From: UBA7803 sp034522075
GTDB lineage: Bacteria > Pseudomonadota > Gammaproteobacteria > Pseudomonadales > Azotimanducaceae
Reading direction: 5' to 3'
Assembly: GCA_034522075.1 (NCBI GenBank)
Contig: JAXHLO010000018.1
Span: 25,048 to 89,047 of the forward strand
DNA length: 64,000 nucleotides
The notes below the pieces were generated by a model. That model searched no databases and had not been told where the DNA came from. It saw only the letters and a list, made by a program, of their open reading frames with translations. Positions 1-8,317 of this stretch are shown one piece after another. The position numbers and the translations under genes are program-made. Position 1 is the stretch's first letter; each line of letters begins with the position of its first letter.

Positions 1-105
1 GCATGGATTGTCGGTGGCCGCGTTCGAGGCCAGTGTTAGCTTACTTTGCCGACGTTCCCCTGATTGGTTGATCTTAGCTTTTTTCCTGGCGCGCTTGTAA
101 TTCGC

Positions 106-273
106 TCATTTCAAGTGGCCCATCATTTCGTCGAACGCCCTCACCGCGTCCGCCAGCGAATGCAGACGCAAGTTCGGGCTGATGGCTTGCAGATGCGGGC
201 GATCGAAGCGGGTTAGATTGTGCCCGAGGAGAAACGGGGCGCCGGCCGCGAACTCTTCGAGCTGGGCTGCCAT
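106..273 (-). pseudogene. Remnant of a DnaQ-like exonuclease/helicase gene
   Basis: A 55-codon minus-strand reading frame contains the stretch FLLGHNLTRFDRPHLQA followed by a leucine-rich segment. This pattern is typical of the DEDD exonuclease domain in proteins that join a 3'-5' exonuclease to a RecQ-like helicase, where the H-N and F-D residues lie near the active site. The match stops after about 40 residues. The tail (LADAVRAFDEMM) does not continue the family and looks like a junction with another sequence. No start with a ribosome binding site is visible. I infer a decayed fragment at the edge of an accessory region. Assignment is by pattern recall only. Confidence 0.35.
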
Positions 274-373
274 TCACATGCGCCTGTGCATCGTCCTGGA
301 GGAGACTTCCAGGCACGAATATGGGCATCAAATGGTGTATTGTTCAATGCCTACCCAGCGAGATGCCAATGCA

Positions 374-571
374 ATGCGGACCACGCTCAACATCGACGAG
401 GATCTGCTCGACCAGGCCAAGCGTATGACTGGCATACAAGAGAGGGCCGCCCTGGTGCGCGAGGGTCTGCGCGCGCTCATCGAGCGCGAAAGCGCACGGC
501 GCCTGGCAATGCTGGGTGGATCGGACCCTGACCTTCGCCCGGTGCCGAGGCGTCGCAGCGACCCGGCATGA
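374..571 (+). CDS. vapB: VapB-type antitoxin
   Basis: This 65-residue protein begins MRTTLNIDEDLLDQAKRMTG, the ribbon-helix-helix opening of VapB antitoxins of the type that pair with PIN-domain toxins. A basic C-terminal tail (DLRPVPRRRSDP) would wrap around the toxin. The start at 374 is chosen because the fold begins there; the frame stays open upstream but that extension has no family resemblance. The stop overlaps the vapC start by four bases (ATGA), so the two genes are translationally coupled. VapB proteins normally neutralise the toxin and autorepress the operon as a VapBC complex. Confidence 0.85.
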   Translation: MRTTLNIDEDLLDQAKRMTGIQERAALVREGLRALIERESARRLAMLGGSDPDLRPVPRRRSDPA

Positions 572-936
572 TCCTCGTGGATACGTCGATCTGGGTGGAT
601 CACCTCAGACGCAGCGATGGTCGTCTGGTCCGAGCTCTGAACGCCGCTCAGGTACTCACCCACCCGTTCGTCATCGGTGAGCTCGCGTGCGGCAATCTGA
701 AGCAACGCACGACGGTGCTTGCGCTGCTACATGACCTGCCGCGAAGCAGCCATGCCAGCGATGACGAGGTGATGTTCTACATCGACCAGCATCAGCTCAT
801 GGGCAGAGGCATCGGCTATGTCGATGCGCATCTGCTCGCGGCCGTCACGCTGAGCGGCGCTGCACGGCTGTGGACGCGGGATAAGCGGCTAAACGCGATT
901 GCGGATCAACTCGGGCTAGCGCACATTCCCGGTTAG
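568..936 (+). CDS. vapC: VapC-type PIN-domain ribonuclease toxin
   Basis: The 122-residue protein starts MILVDTSIWVDHLR, the first conserved acidic position of PIN domains. It continues with VIGELACGN (the conserved Glu), then YVDAHLLAA and LWTRDKRL, which carry the remaining acidic metal ligands. Length and motif order match VapC, an Mg2+-dependent endoribonuclease that cleaves tRNA or rRNA when freed from VapB. It overlaps vapB by four bases. All four expected acidic positions are present, so the toxin looks intact. The RNA target cannot be read from sequence. Confidence 0.88.
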   Translation: MILVDTSIWVDHLRRSDGRLVRALNAAQVLTHPFVIGELACGNLKQRTTVLALLHDLPRSSHASDDEVMFYIDQHQLMGRGIGYVDAHLLAAVTLSGAARLWTRDKRLNAIADQLGLAHIPG

Positions 937-1049
937 CTAGCCACGCGCGTATCGCATGAGCACACAGCCCGGCCGCTGACCCCCGGGGAACCGGTACGGG
1001 CGCTCCTTTGGTGTTACTCTCCCATCAACAACCCCATAGGGAGAGGGAC

Positions 1050-2291
1050 ATGAGCGAAGCCATCGAGCTGCAGAGCGTGCCGGAAACCCTGAATCCGGCG
1101 GATCCGAAACGGTTCGCTCAGGGCACCATCCTGCCGATCTTCGAGCGCATGCGCGCCGAGGCGCCCGTGCACTACTGCGCTGACAGTCCCTACGGGCCGT
1201 TCTGGTCGCTTACGCGCTATCACGACATCATGGCCGTGGACAAAGACCACGAGACCTTCTCCTCCGAGGCGAAGCTCGGCGGCATCATGATCGACGACGG
1301 TATCGTCGGCGATGAAGGCTCGGACTTCTTCGTCAAGAGCTTCATCACCATGGACCCGCCGCAGCACGGGCCCCAGCGCAAGGCCGTGAACCGCATCGTC
1401 GCGCCGCCGAGCCTCGCCAACTTCGAGACGCTGATCCGCACGCGCACGCAGACCCTGCTCGATTCCCTGCCCGTCGGCGAAGAGTTCGACTGGGTGGATT
1501 CGGTGTCCATCGAGCTCACCACCATGATGCTCGCCACGCTGTTCGACTTTCCGTTCGAAGACCGCCGCAAGCTGACGCGCTGGTCAGACGTCACCACCGC
1601 GGAGGCGGATTCGCCCATCGTCGGCAGCCAGGAGCAGCGCGTCGCCGAGTTGCGCGAGTGCCTCGAGTACTTCAAGCGGCTGAAGAGCGAGCGCCGCGAC
1701 GGCCCCGCCAACCTCGATCTGGTGACCATGCTCGCCCAGGACGCGGCCACGCGCGATCAGCCCGACTACGAGTTTCTAGGCAACCTGATGCTGCTGATCG
1801 TCGGCGGCAACGACACCACCCGTAACACCATGAGCGGCAGCATCAACGCATTCAACCAGTTCCCGGATCAGCTCGAGCGCCTGCGCGCAGACCACTCCCT
1901 CATCGACAACATGATCTCTGAGGTCGTGCGCTGGCAGACGCCGCTCGCCCACATGCGCCGCACGGCGGTAGCCGACTACGACATCGGCGGGCGCACCATC
2001 AGGAAGGGCGACAAAGTCTTGATGTGGTACTACTCGGGCAACCGGGACGAAGCAGTCTTCCCGGACGGCGACACCTTCGACATCACCCGGCCGAATGCGC
2101 GCAGCACCATCTCCTTCGGCTTTGGCATTCACCGATGTCTCGGCATGCGCCTGGCCGAAATGCAGATGCGCGTGCTCTGGCAGGAGATCCTCTCACGCTG
2201 GCAGCGCATCGAGATCACCGGCGCAGTCGAGCGGGTGGAGTCGAACTTCGTGAACGGCTATGCGCGAATGCCGGTGCGCATCGTGGCGTGA
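1050..2291 (+). CDS. Cytochrome P450, CYP153-like alkane/fatty-acid hydroxylase
   Basis: A 413-residue soluble P450. The I-helix oxygen-binding motif GGNDTTRN lies near residues 252-259, the ExxR pair (EVVR) at about 291-294, and the heme loop FGFGIHRCLG has its cysteine at about 363. The segments TMDPPQHGPQRKAV, MLATLFDFPFEDR and VRWQTPLAHMRRTA are characteristic of the CYP153 family, which hydroxylates the terminal carbon of medium-chain alkanes and fatty acids. The start at 1050 follows GGGAGAGGGAC; the open frame extends 14 codons further upstream without similarity. No ferredoxin or ferredoxin reductase, the usual electron donors, lies next to it. The stop overlaps the GTG of nudC. The P450 call is very sure; CYP153 is likely; the substrate is inferred. 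Confidence 0.85.
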   Translation: MSEAIELQSVPETLNPADPKRFAQGTILPIFERMRAEAPVHYCADSPYGPFWSLTRYHDIMAVDKDHETFSSEAKLGGIMIDDGIVGDEGSDFFVKSFITMDPPQHGPQRKAVNRIVAPPSLANFETLIRTRTQTLLDSLPVGEEFDWVDSVSIELTTMMLATLFDFPFEDRRKLTRWSDVTTAEADSPIVGSQEQRVAELRECLEYFKRLKSERRDGPANLDLVTMLAQDAATRDQPDYEFLGNLMLLIVGGNDTTRNTMSGSINAFNQFPDQLERLRADHSLIDNMISEVVRWQTPLAHMRRTAVADYDIGGRTIRKGDKVLMWYYSGNRDEAVFPDGDTFDITRPNARSTISFGFGIHRCLGMRLAEMQMRVLWQEILSRWQRIEITGAVERVESNFVNGYARMPVRIVA

Positions 2292-3250
2292 GTTCACCCG
2301 TGTCCCTGGTCCACACTTTCGCCGGTAATCCGCTGGACCGAGGCGACGCGCAGCGGCGCGACCCCGCGTGGCTGGAGGCCGCCGCCCGCGCGCCCGAGAC
2401 CCGCTATCTGCCCCTGCACCAGCTCAATGTGCTGGTCGACGCCCTGGGGCCCGAGCCGCGCCTGGGCTGGCTGAGCTGCGAAGACGTCGGCCGGCTCGAG
2501 GTGGATGTGCCGCCCGTGTTCCTCGGCCTCGATGAGCAGGGCGTGGCGTGCTTCGCCCAGGACATCTCCACCGTCCACGACCCCAACCACGAACTCAATC
2601 TCTCCGCCGGGCTGTCGTTCCAGGAATCGCGCAGCGCGGCCATGGCGTTGCCCGGCGCGGAGACCGGCATCCTCGCGCAGGCGCGCGCGCAGATCGGCTG
2701 GCACCAGCGTCATCAGTTCTGCAGCGTATGCGGCGAGCGCACCGTGCAGGGCAAGGGCGGTCAGGTTCGCACCTGCCCGGGCTGCGGCGCGGACCATTTT
2801 CCGCGCACCGACCCGGTGGCCATCATGCTGATCGTCGACGGCGATCGCTGTCTGCTCGGTCAGAGCAACGGGCCGCTGGTGCGCATCGGCATGTTTTCGG
2901 CGCTGGCCGGCTTCATCGAGCAGGGCGAATCCATCGAGGAGGCGGTGCGGCGCGAGACGTACGAGGAAGCAGGCATCCGGGTCGGCCGCGTGAGTTACCA
3001 CTCGTCGCAGCCGTGGCCCTTCCCGTCATCGCTGATGATCGGCTGCCACGGCGTCGCCGAGACCAGCGAAATCTCCATCGACACCGAAGAGATGCACGAC
3101 GTGCGCTGGTTCGAGCGGGACGCGATACGCCAGGCTCTTGCCGGTGAGCATCCCGAGCTCAAGGTGCCCGGCGAGATCGCCATCGCGCACCACCTGATCC
3201 GCGCGTGGGTCGAGGGCGAGGTTCGCGAGGCGCCGCTCAGTCGCCACTGA
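2288..3250 (+). CDS. nudC: NAD(H) pyrophosphatase / RNA-decapping NudC
   Basis: A 320-residue protein with the NudC layout: an N-terminal domain starting near FAGNPLDRG, a four-cysteine zinc ribbon (CSVCGERT...CPGCGADHFPRTDPV, about residues 143-172), a Nudix box (GFIEQGESIEEAVRRETYEEAG, split here as G-x5-E-x7-REtYEE, about 208-230) and the family signature SQPWPFPSSLM. It hydrolyses NADH to NMNH and AMP and removes NAD caps from RNA. The start is GTG at 2288, which overlaps the P450 stop as GTGA; a longer open frame exists upstream but runs inside the P450 gene. Coupling to a P450 is unusual and may be only genome compaction. Confidence 0.92.
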   Translation: MSSPVSLVHTFAGNPLDRGDAQRRDPAWLEAAARAPETRYLPLHQLNVLVDALGPEPRLGWLSCEDVGRLEVDVPPVFLGLDEQGVACFAQDISTVHDPNHELNLSAGLSFQESRSAAMALPGAETGILAQARAQIGWHQRHQFCSVCGERTVQGKGGQVRTCPGCGADHFPRTDPVAIMLIVDGDRCLLGQSNGPLVRIGMFSALAGFIEQGESIEEAVRRETYEEAGIRVGRVSYHSSQPWPFPSSLMIGCHGVAETSEISIDTEEMHDVRWFERDAIRQALAGEHPELKVPGEIAIAHHLIRAWVEGEVREAPLSRH

Positions 3251-3414
3251 GGTGCCGCCGCGTCGGGCGCGTCATTTGGCATCGCGGTCGCCGCGGATCA
3301 TATCTGCTGCGCGCGGAACTCCGTCGAGCGGCTTGACGCGTATTCATCGTGTTGCAGGCTTGCCGTGCGCAGCCTCAGACTGCGTGTTCGCCACGAATCA
3401 CGGATCCTCGTCGT

Positions 3415-4371
3415 ATGGCCACCGGTCTGATCGCACTGCTCGACGACATCGCCGGCATCGCCAAGGTGGCGGCGGCGTCGGTGGACGACGTCGCTGGCCA
3501 CGCCGCCAAGGCGAGCGCCAAGTCGGCCGGCGTGGTGATCGACGACACGGCGGTGACCCCGCGCTATGTGGTGGGTTTCGCCGCGGAGCGGGAACTGCCG
3601 ATCGTCGCCAGAATCGCGAAAGGCTCGCTGCGCAACAAGCTGCTGATTCTGCTGCCGGCCGCCCTGGCATTGTCCGCGTTCGCGCCCTGGGGCATCACCC
3701 CGTTGCTCGTGCTCGGCGGGTTGTACCTGTGCTACGAGGGGGCGGAGAAGGTCTACGAGGCCGCGTTTCCCCACGCGGCCCACCAGCACGAGGCACAGAT
3801 CGGGCTGGCAGCAGCCGACCCCGCCCAACTGGAGGACAGTAAGGTTTCCGGTGCCATCCGCACCGACTTCATTCTCTCCGCCGAGATCATGGCCATCGCC
3901 CTCGCCACCGTGCCCGATGCCGGTCTCGTGACCACGGCCGTCGTGCTCGCCATCGTCGCTGTGGGCATTACCGCGGGTGTGTATGGCGTGGTGGCGCTCA
4001 TCGTGAAGGCGGACGACGCCGGCGTCGCGCTCGCACTCAGCTCCGTGGCCGCGGTGCGGATGCTCGGGCGGAGCATCGTCGGGATCATGCCCCGCCTCCT
4101 CGCCACCCTGGCAGCCGTGGGCACGGCAGCCATGATCTGGGTCGGCGGTGGCATCGTCGTGCATGGGCTGGAGGTGTACGGGTTGGAGTGGCTCGGCCAC
4201 ACCATTCACGACCTGGCCGAAGCGGCTGGCGAGGTGGTGCCATTCGCCTCCGGGATCGTGGCCTGGGTGGTCGGCGCGATGGGCGCGGGGGTATTCGGGC
4301 TGCTTGCCGGCGCCGTCCTGATACCGGTGGTGGCACGCGTGCTGGTGCCGATCGTGGCACGGCTGAAGTGA
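3415..4371 (+). CDS. DUF808 family inner-membrane protein (YedI-like)
   Basis: The 318-residue product opens MATGLIALLDDIAGIAKVAA and continues with VDDVAGHAAKA and GVVIDDTAVTPRYVVGF, the hallmark of the DUF808 family that includes E. coli YedI. Hydrophobic spans are visible around LLILLPAALALSAFAPWG, the paired segments near residues 160-200, and the alanine/glycine-rich C-terminus, giving a multi-pass membrane protein. The start at 3415 is chosen because it begins the conserved motif. Function of the family is unknown. It stands alone between nudC and a convergent gene. Confidence 0.88.
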   Translation: MATGLIALLDDIAGIAKVAAASVDDVAGHAAKASAKSAGVVIDDTAVTPRYVVGFAAERELPIVARIAKGSLRNKLLILLPAALALSAFAPWGITPLLVLGGLYLCYEGAEKVYEAAFPHAAHQHEAQIGLAAADPAQLEDSKVSGAIRTDFILSAEIMAIALATVPDAGLVTTAVVLAIVAVGITAGVYGVVALIVKADDAGVALALSSVAAVRMLGRSIVGIMPRLLATLAAVGTAAMIWVGGGIVVHGLEVYGLEWLGHTIHDLAEAAGEVVPFASGIVAWVVGAMGAGVFGLLAGAVLIPVVARVLVPIVARLK

Positions 4372-4439
4372 TCGAGGATTTCTTTCTGGATCGGACGATC
4401 GAGTTTTGCGGTGGTTGAAACACACTGATTGCAAGGATG

Positions 4440-5411
4440 TCAGCGATCGTCGTCCGCCAGCGCTTCGTCGATCTCCTCGATCACCTCCTGCCAGCGCTTG
4501 AGAAGGTAGCGCACGCTGTTGCGATCGCGCAGCCGCTCCGGCGCGACGGCCGAGCGGGTCCGCAGATACTTGCGCATGCGCTCGGCGACTTCCACGGCGG
4601 GCCCAAGCGACAGCATCGCCGGGTGGGCGCTCACCAGGGTCTCGCCGTCACAGCGCACCACCCGCGCCAGCAGCACGCCATCCTCCGGCACGATTTCAGA
4701 CTCTGCCGGGTTCGCGGCCCAGACCGTTTCGCCGGTGAGCAGGTCGCGCAGCTCGACGCCTTCCCCAGCGACGACACGTTTTGCCTGCCACAAAGACAGC
4801 CAGGCGGCCTGCTGCGCGGCCAGCAGACGCCGCTGCGCTTTGTCGAGCATCGCCGCTCGCTCTTCCAGGAAACACTCCGCCACCGTTTTCTCGCCCTCCA
4901 CCGTCAGGTGATACACCGCCACACGAAACAGCAGTGGTGCTTCATCCGGGTCGCTGATCAGCCGGCCGACGCGATCGGTGAATCGCCGGCCCCAGCGCCC
5001 GTTGGCATATTCAAACAGGTACACGATGAGCGCCTCGTCCAGCCAGTCGAGCTCGGACATCGGATGGTCGGCCTCGCCGGCCTTCCAGCCGGTGGGCGGT
5101 GACTTCAGGTGCACCTCGACCCCCTGACTATCGACGTGGGACAGCGACAGGTGCGGCAGCCCACCGGCGCCGAAGGCGTCTGGATGCTGCTCGAGCACCG
5201 AAACGAGCGCTTCGGCACAGGCCGTGAGGACGTGGAGCTCGCGCGGAGTCACCGGGCGCGCGTAGCCGTCCCGGCCGCGGTGCTCGACCATGGGATACGC
5301 CGTGGCTGCGGCCACGGGCCAGCCGTGCCGTTCCACCTCCCGCCGCAGGCTTTGCGGCAGATCCGCGCCGCGCTGTAATTCAGCGAGGTCACGACGAATG
5401 CCCAGTCTCAC
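4440..5411 (-). CDS. DUF6930-like protein, C-terminal half of a split gene
   Basis: A 323-residue soluble protein beginning with GTG. The early segment GADLPQSLRREVERHGWPVA and the following YPMVEHRGRDGYARPVTPRELHVLTACAEAL resemble the C-terminal half of longer bacterial proteins annotated with DUF7309 and DUF6930 domains. The rest is helical and charged with no catalytic motif I recognise. Its GTG overlaps the stop of the upstream minus-strand gene as GTGA. In homologues I recall, both parts form one polypeptide of about 550 residues, so this is either a natural two-subunit version coupled at translation or the result of a one-base frameshift. Function unknown. Confidence 0.6.
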   Translation of the reverse strand: MRLGIRRDLAELQRGADLPQSLRREVERHGWPVAAATAYPMVEHRGRDGYARPVTPRELHVLTACAEALVSVLEQHPDAFGAGGLPHLSLSHVDSQGVEVHLKSPPTGWKAGEADHPMSELDWLDEALIVYLFEYANGRWGRRFTDRVGRLISDPDEAPLLFRVAVYHLTVEGEKTVAECFLEERAAMLDKAQRRLLAAQQAAWLSLWQAKRVVAGEGVELRDLLTGETVWAANPAESEIVPEDGVLLARVVRCDGETLVSAHPAMLSLGPAVEVAERMRKYLRTRSAVAPERLRDRNSVRYLLKRWQEVIEEIDEALADDDR

Positions 5412-6121
5412 GGATGCTCTCCGGTCGCCTCGAATTCCTCTGCAACCTCGAGCATGCGCTCGTAGTCGGCCAGCGACGCGAACAGGATCATGCCGAAACT
5501 TTCGCCGAGGGCGCCGATGATGGACAGGCAGCCGCCTTGCACGTCGAGCTCGGGAATGTTCACTTCGATGAGGTGGTGGTCGTCGAGATCATTCCAGGGC
5601 TCGAGGCGGTAGAACGCGTCGGCCGCCGTGAACAGCGCGGCCATGCCCTCGGCCGACAGACCATCTTCGAGATAGGATGCCGGCCGGTTGTCTTTCATGA
5701 TGTGCGAAGTCAGTTCGTCAAGCGGCGCTTCGAGCTCCGGCGTCGGGCCGGACACCACGTCGAGCCCCGACAGCAACCGCCGCACCTGGTCCGCCCAGCC
5801 CGCATCGTTCAGCCGCAACCGTCGCGGTCTGCCGCCTATCGGGGGATCGAGCAGTTTGCTGCGCAGTTCTTCCGAGACCGGCGCGATGGACTCGTTCGGA
5901 TTGTGCAGCTCGAAGTGGACGATGTAGTCGTTCGCCACCCAGAGCTCGAGCAACGGCCGATAGGGTTCGCCTTCTTCGATGAACATGGGGGCGAGCACCC
6001 GCCCGCCGACCCATTCCGGTCCCGACGGCGCGCCGCTCCTGGCCTTTGGCCGGCTTTGCCGACGTGTCGCTGAACGCGGTTTCGTCTGTGATCGTCGCTT
6101 GGCGTGTTTTTGCTTCTTCAT
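5408..6121 (-). CDS. DUF7309-like protein, N-terminal half of a split gene
   Basis: The 237-residue product has a very basic N-terminus (MKKQKHAKRRSQTKPRS, suggestive of nucleic-acid contact), then PLLELWVANDYIVHFEL, GRPRRLRLNDAGWADQVRRLL and a DUF7309-like segment LFTAADAFYRLEPWNDL followed by GGCLSIIGALGESFGMILF. It ends at a TGA that overlaps the GTG start of the next gene. The continuation after the TGA in the same frame has no family resemblance, so the TGA is not read through. The two genes together match one long protein in other genomes. No known activity. Confidence 0.6.
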   Translation of the reverse strand: MKKQKHAKRRSQTKPRSATRRQSRPKARSGAPSGPEWVGGRVLAPMFIEEGEPYRPLLELWVANDYIVHFELHNPNESIAPVSEELRSKLLDPPIGGRPRRLRLNDAGWADQVRRLLSGLDVVSGPTPELEAPLDELTSHIMKDNRPASYLEDGLSAEGMAALFTAADAFYRLEPWNDLDDHHLIEVNIPELDVQGGCLSIIGALGESFGMILFASLADYERMLEVAEEFEATGEHP

Positions 6122-6482
6122 GATCCTGCGCAGCAGTTGGCTGCCCGCGAGTCGTTCAGTCGGTGCTGGTGCAGGCGCCAGATCGCCGGCGGTGAGCGCT
6201 GCACGTGGGGGTCCTCTCGGTAGTCTCTTCCTCGGTTGGAGTGTACACGCTGCGAGTGGATCGACGTTGGGTGTACATCGAACCAGCCGGGAAGTACCTT
6301 AGCCCGCTTCGCTCACCGATTGCGTGAGGGGGGTCATTTTTCGGCGCCGATGAAGTCGGCGTCACCGGTTTCCATCTGAGGATTCGGTGCAGGTGCCGTC
6401 GAACAGGCCGCCGATCCGCTTGAAGACCATGTTGAGCCCGTTTTGGCATTTGCAGGGCGAGAGGCTCCGGAGCCAGAGGGTG
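6122..6482. other. Non-coding stretch left of the IS1380 element
   Basis: I see no convincing gene in these 361 bases. The open frames present lack family resemblance and show no ribosome binding site. Around 6330-6350 the string GGGGTCATTTTTCGGCGCC is reminiscent of terminal repeats of IS21-type elements, so debris of an older mobile element is possible. It also contains the region upstream of the minus-strand gene starting at 6121. Confidence 0.3.
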
Positions 6483-8043
6483 TCTGGCCCTTATTTCAGC
6501 AGTCAACTTGGAGGGATTTCAGCTTGGCGGTGCCCAGGCCGGATGCCGGCGTACGTTGGCGAGGATCTGCGCGACATCGCTGGCGTAGGGATAAGCCTCG
6601 GAGAACGACAGCCACACCTTGCGCACGGTGATCCGGATCCGGGCGCCTATCTTCAGCAGTCTCAGCCGGATGGTCGTGCATTGGGCTTTCGCGTGCTGAG
6701 TGCCGGCAAGTCCGAGACGACGCAGGCCATGCATCAGCACGTAGGCGAACGAGGAGAAGTACAGCCGTAGCTGATTGGCTCGCATGGTCTCGGTGCTGGT
6801 GCGATCGGCGAACAGCCCCAGCTGCTGCTCCTTGATCCGGTTCTCCATCTCACCCCGGATACAGTAAAGCTTTTCATACAGACGCTTCGCGCCAGCTCGG
6901 CTGGTCGGCAGGTTCGTCACCACGAACCGCGGATTGGCCTTGCCCGGGAGCACTTCCGCTTTGCCAACCACCCGCCGTGTACACGACCAGGATTTTCGCG
7001 TCCGGTAGTGGAAGTCTCGGAACCGCCGCGCTGCTTTGCCGGTACGCTGGTGTTCCTGACGAGCTTCAGCCATCTGCTCCCCCAGCGCCCGGTGCAGGCG
7101 CTTGTTCCGGGCCAGACCCAGCACATAGCGGACACCGTTCTCCTCACACCAGCTCATGATCCCGTCCCGGCAGAAGCCGGAGTCGCCGCGGATCACGATT
7201 CGCGTCTTCGGCCACCGCGTCCGGATCTGCTCAACGATCCGCTCGAGCTCCTCAACGCTCCCGGCAGCTCCGTCCTGATTCGACGGCCGCAGACGTGCAC
7301 ACAGCAGATGTTCGCCGCAGAAGATGTACAGCGGCAGATAGCAGTAACAGCGGTAGTAGCCATGGAAGAACCGATTCTCCTGATGACCATGAAGCGGATC
7401 GTCGGTGGCGTCGAGATCGAGCCAGATCTCCCGTGGCGGTCTCTCATAGGACTCGAGGAACAGATCGACCAACAGGTGATCCAGAGCCTGTGGGTCCGCT
7501 GCGATCTTCTTGTAGCGATCAGCGGCAGCCGAGTCGGGAGTGCTGAGCTCAAGGCGGTTGAGCGTGCTCGATCCGGCTAACGGATGACCGCGGTCACGCT
7601 CCCGTTCCCGGTCCTCTCCGGTCAGGTCCCGCTTGCCCACCAGCAGCGCCAGAACGCTGTCTGAGCGCAGCACATCGTGATCGTTGAGATCCTCGTAGCC
7701 CAAGGCCAGGCCGTACACCCGCTGGGCTACCAGCGCCTGCACGCTGTGTTCGATGCTGTTCGGGTTGCGGTAATCGCTGAAGCAGGCAGCAAGCCGAGCG
7801 AGCATCCCCAGCCGATGATCGACCTCGCGCAACAGAAGACCGCCGCCGTCTGAGCTGATGCGACCACCGTCGAATTGGGCCACCACATCGCGGCTACCAA
7901 GTGCGTGAAATTCCAGTTGGGCGGGATTACACTCTGTCCTCATAGGCCTCTTCCTCTCGGTGTTCGTAAGTGCTTGCCAGCCCTTACTTTATGCACCAGA
8001 CGGAGGCCTATTTCCATTCTATCGGTGAGATTTCCGGGCTAGG
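6483..8043 (-). mobile_element. IS1380-family insertion sequence
   Basis: The element carries one full-length transposase gene. Imperfect terminal inverted repeats can be aligned: TCTGGCCCTTATTTCA at 6483-6498 against the complement of TGAGATTTCCGGGCTAGG at 8026-8043, sharing the GGGC and TGA-A blocks with one gap. The ends are therefore approximate. I find no clear target-site duplication: left flank GAGGGTG, right flank GTCGT. A simple recent insertion is thus not proven; a flanking deletion may have followed. The right end cuts into a reading frame of which only 21 codons remain. Confidence 0.7.
6519..7943 (-). CDS. IS1380-family transposase
   Basis: A 474-residue DDE transposase. The N-terminus includes FDGGRISSDGGGLLLREVD, typical of the IS1380 family, followed by EHSVQALVAQRVYGLALGYEDLNDH. 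The catalytic acids are visible as WLDLDATDDPLHG (first Asp, about residue 175), IRGDSGFCRD (second Asp) and CIRGEMENRIKEQQ (Glu). The C-terminal helical region with RANQLRLYFSSFAYVLMHGLRR is intact. Length is normal and there is no internal stop, so the enzyme is probably active. It moves the element by cut-and-paste. Confidence 0.95.
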   Translation of the reverse strand: MRTECNPAQLEFHALGSRDVVAQFDGGRISSDGGGLLLREVDHRLGMLARLAACFSDYRNPNSIEHSVQALVAQRVYGLALGYEDLNDHDVLRSDSVLALLVGKRDLTGEDRERERDRGHPLAGSSTLNRLELSTPDSAAADRYKKIAADPQALDHLLVDLFLESYERPPREIWLDLDATDDPLHGHQENRFFHGYYRCYCYLPLYIFCGEHLLCARLRPSNQDGAAGSVEELERIVEQIRTRWPKTRIVIRGDSGFCRDGIMSWCEENGVRYVLGLARNKRLHRALGEQMAEARQEHQRTGKAARRFRDFHYRTRKSWSCTRRVVGKAEVLPGKANPRFVVTNLPTSRAGAKRLYEKLYCIRGEMENRIKEQQLGLFADRTSTETMRANQLRLYFSSFAYVLMHGLRRLGLAGTQHAKAQCTTIRLRLLKIGARIRITVRKVWLSFSEAYPYASDVAQILANVRRHPAWAPPS

Positions 8044-8109
8044 GTCGTTCTTCTGCCGGACGGCGAGACCGTGCACAACGCTTTCTTCGATCGAGACTTC
8101 AAGCCATGA
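8044..8109 (+). pseudogene. 3' end of a gene cut by the IS1380 right end
   Basis: Immediately after the IS right end the plus strand reads VVLLPDGETVHNAFFDRDFK-P and stops at a TGA that overlaps the start of the DUF2283 gene (ATGA). The spacing and the overlap are exactly those of a coupled upstream gene, so these 21 codons look like the surviving tail of a protein once encoded in the same operon. I cannot assign a family with certainty. The left flank of the IS does not supply the missing part. Confidence 0.45.
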
Positions 8110-8312
8110 GGGTCAAGTACTTCCGCGACACGGACACAGCACTTCTGGAGTTCCTGGAAGCCGCCGTGGCGTCCACACGGGAGATTAACGAAGACGTCTA
8201 CGTAGACCTGGATGCGGAAGGTAACCTGGTTTCGATGACGATCGAACACGCCCGACGCAATTCCCACCTTCCGGATGTGCTGGTACAGGAGTTCGATAAG
8301 CACACTGCCTGA
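8106..8312 (+). CDS. DUF2283 domain protein
   Basis: The 68-residue protein (MRVKYFRDTDTALLEFLEA ... YVDLDAEGNLVSMTIEHA) matches the small DUF2283 fold: a beta-rich chain with the alternating hydrophobic segment ending in SMTIEHARRN. These proteins are often found beside toxin-antitoxin-like genes and have no proven activity. It lies six bases upstream of an antidote-like gene and overlaps the remnant of a gene truncated by the insertion sequence, which suggests a former three-gene operon. Confidence 0.75.
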   Translation: MRVKYFRDTDTALLEFLEAAVASTREINEDVYVDLDAEGNLVSMTIEHARRNSHLPDVLVQEFDKHTA

Positions 8313-8317
8313 GACGC

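Noticed and set aside
5408..5410. TGA of the DUF7309-like gene as a possible selenocysteine codon
   Set aside because: The sequence after it in the same frame has no family resemblance; the homologous continuation lies in another phase.
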